Positions 27,501-31,231 of a stretch of 31,231 nucleotides of DNA are shown here, piece by piece (the first letter of the stretch is position 1; every line of letters begins with the position of its first letter). Both the position numbers and the translations under genes were made by a program. The stretch comes from CAHJXF01 sp038240015. Its GTDB lineage: Bacteria; Pseudomonadota; Gammaproteobacteria; Burkholderiales; Burkholderiaceae_D. The notes under the pieces are model-generated. The model was not told the origin of the DNA and made no database searches. It worked only from the letters and a program-made list of their open reading frames with translations. Where the stretch lies: NCBI GenBank assembly GCA_038240015.1, contig JBBSEF010000031.1, positions 1 through 31,231 of the forward strand, read 5' to 3'.

Positions 27501-27768
27501 CCACCATCGCGTCGCTGAAGGTCGCGCGCGCCTGACGCACGGTGGCGACTTCGCCTTGCGGCGAGAACTGGCGGATGCTTGCGCGGGTTGTCGACGTTCG
27601 TGCATTGCCGGTTGCCGCGCTCGCATCGTTGCCGGGTGCGTGCGCGAAACTCCATGCGACGACGCACGCGACGATCGTAGCGATGCGGACGCCCCAGCGT
27701 CCTGCCCCATGGTGAGGCTCGCGTTCGCGTTCATCCTCGCGCTCATCGCATTCTTCGACCTGCCGCAT
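21505..27768 (-). CDS. Bacterial alpha-2-macroglobulin family protein (YfhM-like), thioester type
   Basis: This 2087-residue secreted protein is a bacterial alpha-2-macroglobulin, a periplasmic protease trap. After a charged N terminus, residues 28-44 are hydrophobic and end in SFAHA, a likely Sec signal or anchor; no convincing lipobox is present, unlike E. coli YfhM. Macroglobulin domains fill most of the protein, including the RTLLRAGQTVSMKHF MG2-like element. The family's A2M domain is at about VPLNDSLTSFRIVAIADAGTALFG, and the thioester motif CLEQ has its cysteine at 1608 and glutamine at 1611. An alpha-helical toroid and receptor-binding-like C terminus follow. The length exceeds E. coli YfhM (about 1650). 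ATG 27768 follows a GGGAGAG ribosome site. Its usual partner pbpC is in the window but not adjacent. Confidence 0.94.
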   Translation of the reverse strand: MRQVEECDEREDEREREPHHGAGRWGVRIATIVACVVAWSFAHAPGNDASAATGNARTSTTRASIRQFSPQGEVATVRQARATFSDAMVDFGDPKLAAPFDVQCASEPATAGSGRWVNDRTWVYDFNADLGPGTRCGFNLKSDVKTRDGASVAGKTSFTFSTGGPAIVRNFPAAGGEGGPGIDEEQTFVLVLNGPATPASVLANAWCEVSGIGERIPVHLIEGADRIELLKRFALAGSNNERAGNVTMLACARRLPSGAKLALVWGKGIASPNGIATTLERRLAFHVRPDFTASFTCERENAQAACTPVRPVRVEFTSPIARALAERFVLRYADDGKSLEKRPSFDADNRSASLSQIEFKPPFAENAELTIDAPKDLTDDAGRPLSNASLFPLKSRTALAPPLAKFAASPFGVLELNADPVLPLTVRHVEAALAIQNVTVAADTQPKESKREPQGTVRTMRVDGAGSDAAIIEWQRRVKRYHESSIPKASIAAADLPPGLKKPASARERVGRNQRSERQQARADAREDNDVATRELSLLKRDANAKTIALPPARSGDPRPFEVIGIPLPEPGFHVVEIESQRLGAALLGKPAPMYVRTTALVTNLGVHAKFGRVNAGVWVTTLERAKPVAGAAVQISDCHGKALWNGLTDGRGFAFVPRAFPEPDYDSCRGDDRGNDQESGEIGYFVSARKPIAAGPNQGKVDMAFVWSNWNQGIESWRFNLPNAERDFTRRGPDDSGRVIAHTVFDRTLLRAGQTVSMKHFIRREELVSLALPDAKSLPKQIEITHVGSDQKYTFDLTWRAGRYAETTFAIPQDAKLGLYNVALKNGDRQFETGSFRVEEFRLPAMRGRVDVRANHADSKAQRDFVRPSSLSANVSIAYTNGGSASALPVRVSAALKPRYPSFAGFDGYSFVRADRSDDDSNLAFDDFVDDGPRATRDPPGQRIVADKLAVTLDKDGAGKVELKALPTIDAPRDLLVEATYPDPNGEIQTLSQTVSLWPAALAVGVRADDWVSVRGKTTVKLAAVDTHGKPVIGAPIELRGIARNIRSIRKRMVGGFYAYDNQRESKELGVLCSGKSNAQGLVFCDVSLAEPGNVELVASGKDAVGNKAEASTSVWVTRQAEVWFGGENQDRIDVLPEKKSYAPGEVAKFQVRMPFRAATALIAIERDGIVATQVVEVRGDDPSISVKVERDWAPNVYVSVLAVRGRIRDVPWYSFFTWGWKSPVDWWRAYRDEGKLYEPPTALVDLGKPAFKYGIASIQVDKAAHQLKVAVTTDQPDFAVRAIAKATVRVTTQDGKPVPAGTEVALAAVDEALLELMPNLSWNLFDAMIRERGYGVETATAQMQIIGKRHYGRKAAPPGGGGGVSPSRELFDTLLVWKPSVVLDANGSATVDVPLNDSLTSFRIVAIADAGTALFGTGSATIRSRQDLQIVAGLPPLVREGDRYQAGITLRNTTKAAMDVDVSAKLTPSMIDAANASAIELQSQRAHLEAESSQAIEWPVTTPDNVRSIAWKIEAKAGAKADAKSVSASDSITVTQRVTFAIPVTVQQATLSQLEKSFTLPIAAPANAVVDANGALRGGISVALKPRLADSLPGVRDWLLRYPYSCLEQKASIAIGTLDEAKWDEVARQIPLYLDSDGLASYFPPRADEPASGSEVLTAYLLSASAEASTLGRYAIPDATRAKMESGLIAFVEGRIKRTQWSPFTSDAQRQLDVRKLAALEALSRTDKATPRMLQSMQVLPNQWPTSAVVDWMLILKRVSAIPDRGKRLAEADQILRSRLNYQGTRLDFSTEKDDFWYWLMASGDGNAARLLMAVLDDPAWKDDAPRLVIGALQRQSKGHWLTTTANVWGTLAVSEFSKRFERDAVTGTSRASIPDASGVSTSPMSLSWSAKPQGGTLMLPWPRVDAGSNATARRDLQVTQDGGGKPWLTVQSLAAVPLKAPFSSGYRITRTITPVEQKTKDVYSRGDVLRIKLDIDAQTDMSWVVVSDPIPGGASILGTGLGRDSQIAASGEQRQGWAWPAYEEKSFEAWRAYYRFVPKGKFSIEYTVRLNNVGKFGLPPTRVEAMYAPEMFGEVPNAALEVKP

Positions 27769-27858
27769 CGTTGACTCTCCCTCTCAGCGGCATTGTGCCA
27801 GCGCGCCCTGCTCCTGACGCGACGACACGCGCTTCGGTTGTCGCGGCGTGCGCATGGC

Positions 27859-27895
27859 AGAATCGATTCTTCCGTCGCGCCGTTTGACGCGACGG
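27859..27895 (+). promoter_or_regulatory. Palindrome and strong hairpin in the pcaF leader
   Basis: A perfect 12-base palindrome AGAATCGATTCT (27859-27870) is followed at once by CCGTCGCG (27872-27879) and its reverse complement CGCGACGG (27888-27895), an 8-base stem with an 8-base loop. The hairpin ends 25 bases before the pcaF start. They occupy the divergent alpha-2-macroglobulin/pcaF spacer and could be an operator plus a leader structure. No consensus promoter is clear. Confidence 0.45.
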
Positions 27896-27920
27896 GTGTC
27901 CCACGTTGACGAGAGCGACC

Positions 27921-29123
27921 ATGAACGACGTATTCATCTGCGACGCCATCCGCACGCCGATCGGCCGCTATGGCGGCACGCTGTCTTCGATGCGCACCGA
28001 CGATCTCGGCGCCGTGCCGATCAAGGCGCTGATGACGCGCAACGCGTCGCTGGACTGGAGTCAGGTCGACGACGTGATCTACGGCTGCGCGAATCAGGCG
28101 GGCGAAGACAATCGCAACGTCGCGCGCATGTCGTCTCTGCTCGCGGGACTGCCGGTCGATGTGCCGGGCGCGACCATCAACCGCCTGTGCGGATCCGGCA
28201 TGGATGCAATCGGCACGGCCGCGCGCGCGATCGCGGCGGGCGACAATTTTCTGATGATCGCGGGCGGCGTCGAGTCGATGAGCCGCGCGCCGTTCGTGAT
28301 GCCCAAGGCCGAGTGCGCGTTCTCGCGCGGCAACGCGATCCACGACACGACCATCGGCTGGCGCTTCGTCAACAAGCTGATGAAGGAGCGCTACGGCGTG
28401 GACTCGATGCCCGAGACGGCCGAGAACGTGGCAAGCGACTACGGCGTCAATCGCGAGGACCAGGATCGCTTCGCGCTGGCGAGCCAGGCCAAGGCATCGC
28501 GCGCGCAGACCGACGGCACGCTCGCCGAAGAGATCACGCCGGTCACGATCACACAGAAAAAAGGCGACCCGCTCGTCGTCGATCGCGATGAGCATCCGCG
28601 CGCGACCAGCATCGAGGCGCTCGCGAAATTGAAAGGCATTGTCAAGCCCGACGGCACGGTGACGGCCGGCAATGCATCGGGCGTCAACGACGGCGCATGC
28701 GCACTCCTGATCGCGGGCGGCGACGCCGCGAAAACGCATGGTCTGACACCCAGGGCTCGCATCGTCGGCATGGCCACAGCCGGCGTGGCGCCGCGCGTGA
28801 TGGGCATCGGTCCGGCGCCCGCGACGGAGAAACTTCTGAAGCGCCTCGGCATGACGATCGATCGGATGGATGTGATCGAACTCAACGAGGCGTTCGCGAG
28901 CCAAGGGCTCGCGGTGCTGCGCCAGCTCGGCGTCGCCGACGACGATGCGCGCGTCAATCCCAACGGCGGCGCGATCGCGCTCGGGCATCCGCTGGGCATG
29001 AGCGGCGCTCGTCTGGTGACGACGGCGATGTATCAACTGCATCGCACGGGTGGCCGCTATGCGCTTTGCACGATGTGCATCGGCGTGGGTCAGGGGATCG
29101 CGCTGGTGATCGAGCGGGTCTGA
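27921..29123 (+). CDS. pcaF: 3-oxoadipyl-CoA thiolase
   Basis: PcaF cleaves 3-oxoadipyl-CoA with CoA to succinyl-CoA and acetyl-CoA, the last step of the beta-ketoadipate pathway. The 400-residue length is canonical. Nucleophile C90 lies in INRLCGSGMDAIG, H356 in GHPLGMSGAR and C386 in CTMCIGVGQG. The segment DTTIGWRF followed by YGVDSMPETAENVA is characteristic of PcaF/PaaJ thiolases rather than acetoacetyl-CoA thiolases. ATG at 27921 has a weak GAGAG ribosome site; the upstream TTG at 27906 is less likely. pcaDC begins two bases after its stop, so the two are almost certainly co-transcribed. Confidence 0.94.
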   Translation: MNDVFICDAIRTPIGRYGGTLSSMRTDDLGAVPIKALMTRNASLDWSQVDDVIYGCANQAGEDNRNVARMSSLLAGLPVDVPGATINRLCGSGMDAIGTAARAIAAGDNFLMIAGGVESMSRAPFVMPKAECAFSRGNAIHDTTIGWRFVNKLMKERYGVDSMPETAENVASDYGVNREDQDRFALASQAKASRAQTDGTLAEEITPVTITQKKGDPLVVDRDEHPRATSIEALAKLKGIVKPDGTVTAGNASGVNDGACALLIAGGDAAKTHGLTPRARIVGMATAGVAPRVMGIGPAPATEKLLKRLGMTIDRMDVIELNEAFASQGLAVLRQLGVADDDARVNPNGGAIALGHPLGMSGARLVTTAMYQLHRTGGRYALCTMCIGVGQGIALVIERV

Positions 29124-29125
29124 TC

Positions 29126-30313
29126 ATGGCGACACTCGCTCTCGACAACGTCACACTGAACTACCGCATCGATGGCGCAGACGATGCGCCGCCGTTGTTG
29201 ATGTCGAACTCGCTGGGCACCGATCTCGAGATGTGGTCGCCGCAGATCGGGGTGCTGGCCGAGAACTTCCGCGTGATCCGCTACGACACGCGTGGACACG
29301 GCGCGTCATCGATGCCTGAAGGTCCGTACACGCTAGCTCAGCTCGGCGGCGATGCGCTGGCCCTGCTCGAACATCTCGGTGTCGAGCGTGCGCATTTCTG
29401 CGGCTTGTCGATGGGCGGGCTCACGGGGTTGTGGCTGGCCCATCACGCGCCCGGGCGCATCGAACGCATGGTGCTTGCGAACACGGGCGCAAAGATCGGC
29501 ACTGACGATTTCTGGAACGCTCGCATCGATTCCATTCGGAGCGTCGGCGAGAAGGGACTTCCCGATCCCATCGTCGACCTCGTGGTCGAACGCTGGTTCA
29601 CCAAGCGGTATCGCAGTATTGCGTCTCAATCGGTTGATCGCATTCGCCGCATGCTGGTCGAAACCAGCAGCGCCGGTTATGCGGCTAACTGCGCCGCGAT
29701 TCGCGACGCCGATCTGCGTGAGCATCTCTTACGGATCCTCGTCCCTACTCTCGTCATTTCCGGCGCACACGATCCATCTACGCCGCCTTCGCTCGGTCGC
29801 GAGATCGCCGATGCGATCCCCGACGCGCGCTACCTCGAGCTCGACTCGGCGCATCTGTCGAACATCGAGCAGGCCGGCGCGTTCAATGCGGCCGTCGTGC
29901 ACTTCCTGACCGACGGCTTGGTCACCGAGCGCAGCCGCCGCGCGATCGGCGAGACAATGCGGCGCTCGGTGCTCGGCGATGCCCACGTCGATCGCGGCAT
30001 CGCGTCGCGCACCGACTTCAACGGCGAGTTCATCGACACGATCACGCGCACCGCGTGGGGCGAAACGTGGACGCGGCCGGGGCTGACGCGCCACACGCGT
30101 TCCCTGCTGACGATTGCGATGATGGTCGCACTCAACCGGCCCGAAGAATTGCGTCTGCATCTGAACGCGGCGCGCAACAACGGCGTGACGCGCGACGACA
30201 TCAAGGAAGTGCTGATGCAAGCCGCGGTGTACTGCGGCGTGCCCGCGGCCAACTCGGCGTTTCATCTCGCCGCGCAGGTATTCTCGGAGCAGGACAAGGA
30301 CGCGAAAGCATGA
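29126..30313 (+). CDS. pcaD: Bifunctional 3-oxoadipate enol-lactonase/4-carboxymuconolactone decarboxylase
   Basis: This 395-residue fusion joins PcaD and PcaC and so performs two consecutive steps of the protocatechuate branch: decarboxylation of 4-carboxymuconolactone and hydrolysis of the enol-lactone to 3-oxoadipate. The N-terminal alpha/beta hydrolase (1-262) has DTRGHGAS (54-61), nucleophile S95 in GLSMGG, D216 in SGAHDP and H243 in SAHLSNIEQ. The C-terminal decarboxylase (about 268-385) has WGETWTRPGL with E313, C370 in VYCGVPAANSA, and H380. The fusion is known as PcaL in actinobacteria and also occurs in some proteobacteria. The start ATG 29126 is two bases after pcaF. An extension into pcaF is rejected. 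Confidence 0.93.
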   Translation: MATLALDNVTLNYRIDGADDAPPLLMSNSLGTDLEMWSPQIGVLAENFRVIRYDTRGHGASSMPEGPYTLAQLGGDALALLEHLGVERAHFCGLSMGGLTGLWLAHHAPGRIERMVLANTGAKIGTDDFWNARIDSIRSVGEKGLPDPIVDLVVERWFTKRYRSIASQSVDRIRRMLVETSSAGYAANCAAIRDADLREHLLRILVPTLVISGAHDPSTPPSLGREIADAIPDARYLELDSAHLSNIEQAGAFNAAVVHFLTDGLVTERSRRAIGETMRRSVLGDAHVDRGIASRTDFNGEFIDTITRTAWGETWTRPGLTRHTRSLLTIAMMVALNRPEELRLHLNAARNNGVTRDDIKEVLMQAAVYCGVPAANSAFHLAAQVFSEQDKDAKA

Positions 30314-30320
30314 GGACGCA

Positions 30321-31231
30321 ATGAAGACACTGCTGCTGGCGTTGCTGTTGCTGATCGGCTTCGGCTCGGTCGATGCGCGTGCGGCGGGGCCGATCGCCCG
30401 CGACTTTCCGCCGGGTCTGCAGATCCCCGACGCCGCGCGACCCGGCCCGCGCTTCGACGTGGACAAGGCCACCGAGTCGTATCTGGCATTGCTGTCGCCC
30501 GCGCAACGCCAGCTTTCGGATGCGTATTTCGAAGGAGGGTACTGGCTGCAACTGGGGGGATTTCTCTATGGCAACGCGGTCGGCGCATTGCTATTGCTGA
30601 GCGGCGTGTCGGTGCGCATGCGCAACGCGGCGCGGCGCATCGCCAGATGGCGCTGGCTGTCCACTGCGCTGTACGCCGTGTTCTGGTTGGTGATCGCTTT
30701 CGTGCTCGGGCTGCCGTGGAGTTACTACGTGGAGTTCGTGCGCGAGCATCAGTACGGCCTGTCTACGCTGAGCGCGCCCGGTTGGCTATGGGAATCGGTA
30801 AAGGGCCTGCTGGTCGGACTGGTCATCGCGCCGCTGTTGGTCAGCGGACTCTACGCGTTGGTGCGGCGGCTGGGTGCGCGATGGTGGCTCTGGGCCAGCA
30901 CGTGCAGTTTCGTGTTGGCCCTGCTGCTCGCGATGGTCGCGCCGGTGTTCATCGCGCCGCTGTTCAACGACTACAAGCCGCTGCCCGATGGCGCGGTGAG
31001 AACGGCGGTGCTGTCGCTCGCGCGCGAGAACCAGATTCCGACCGCGCACGTGGAGTGGTTCGATGCGTCCCGGCAGACCACGCGGGTCAGCGCCAACGTG
31101 TCGGGCTTTCTCGGCACCACGCGCGTGGCCCTCAACGACAACCTGGTCAACAAGACATCACTGCCCGAGATCAAGGCGGTGATGGGTCACGAGATGGGTC
31201 ACTACGTGCTCAATCACGGACTGCGGCTGAC
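30321..31231 (+). CDS. M48 family (Ste24/CAAX protease-like) membrane metallopeptidase, truncated by window edge
   Basis: At least 303 residues are present and the frame stays open to the window end. A hydrophobic N-terminal segment (about 2-17) followed by ARA resembles a signal peptide. Several membrane segments follow (about 78-95, 113-133, 160-180, 192-215). The region then leads to the zinc motif HEMGH (H290, E291, H294), preceded by TTRVALNDNLVNKTSLPEI, as in Ste24-type M48 peptidases. The second zinc-binding glutamate lies beyond the window. ATG 30321 has GAGGA four bases upstream and starts seven bases after pcaDC, so it probably shares that transcript. Members take part in membrane protein quality control; no link to aromatic degradation is apparent. 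Confidence 0.9.
   Translation, partial: MKTLLLALLLLIGFGSVDARAAGPIARDFPPGLQIPDAARPGPRFDVDKATESYLALLSPAQRQLSDAYFEGGYWLQLGGFLYGNAVGALLLLSGVSVRMRNAARRIARWRWLSTALYAVFWLVIAFVLGLPWSYYVEFVREHQYGLSTLSAPGWLWESVKGLLVGLVIAPLLVSGLYALVRRLGARWWLWASTCSFVLALLLAMVAPVFIAPLFNDYKPLPDGAVRTAVLSLARENQIPTAHVEWFDASRQTTRVSANVSGFLGTTRVALNDNLVNKTSLPEIKAVMGHEMGHYVLNHGLRL

Noticed and set aside
27660..27768. Lipoprotein signal (cysteine at residue 35) in the alpha-2-macroglobulin
   Set aside because: The hydrophobic stretch before the cysteine is too short and no L-x-x-C lipobox fits.
27378..29042. 554-codon minus-strand frame across the alpha-2-macroglobulin/pcaF spacer
   Set aside because: It overlaps two well-supported genes in other frames and has no family sequence.
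1..31231. tRNA, rRNA, CRISPR array, transposase or phage genes
   Set aside because: None was recognised in reading the sequence; absence is by eye only, not by a search tool.

Overview
The window reads as chromosomal DNA from a high-GC Gram-negative bacterium, most likely a betaproteobacterium (Burkholderiales-like). The evidence is the compact chain ribB(X)-ribH-nusB-thiL-pgpA-pncC, PBP1C and periplasmic alpha-2-macroglobulin genes, and protocatechuate-branch beta-ketoadipate genes that include a pcaD-pcaC fusion. Taxonomy is inferred from gene order and family resemblance only. I saw no tRNA, rRNA, CRISPR array or insertion sequence. No gene-free stretch reaches 300 bases; the longest is 16511-16764.

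Left third (1-10.0 kb). A truncated asparagine synthetase-like gene runs off the left edge on the minus strand. Next comes a minus-strand block transcribed from about 5.95 kb leftward: ribBX (4665-5846), ribH, nusB, thiL, pgpA, pncC and a fluoroacetate-dehalogenase-like hydrolase. Two junctions in it (thiL/pgpA and pgpA/pncC) are ATGA overlaps, and a hairpin sits between nusB and thiL. Divergent from it are a pcaB-like cycloisomerase and a PadR regulator with a His-rich N terminus and a palindromic operator candidate. A DUF72 gene and a MarR-GNAT fusion regulator, the latter preceded by two matched palindromes, lie on the minus strand.

Middle (10.0-21.4 kb). PBP1C (pbpC) and a glutathione S-transferase are on the minus strand. 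The GST is divergent from an HxlR-type regulator that looks leaderless. Downstream are a secreted penicillin-acylase-family hydrolase with a frameshift near its C terminus, a 60-residue DUF3606 protein, a large class III cyclase/ATPase/repeat protein whose base usage differs from its neighbours, and an aldose 1-epimerase-like gene.

Right third (21.4-31.2 kb). A 2087-residue alpha-2-macroglobulin (CLEQ thioester) is on the minus strand. Divergent from it are pcaF, the pcaDC fusion and a truncated M48 membrane protease, which look like one transcription unit.

Functional links. The riboflavin/thiamine-phosphate/phospholipid genes are housekeeping. pcaB-like, pcaF and pcaDC would cover several steps from carboxymuconate to succinyl-CoA plus acetyl-CoA, but they are about 20 kb apart and pcaGH/pcaIJ are not here. 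pbpC and the alpha-2-macroglobulin gene, which are neighbours in Escherichia coli, are separated here by about 9 kb holding the acylase, the cyclase and other accessory-type genes.
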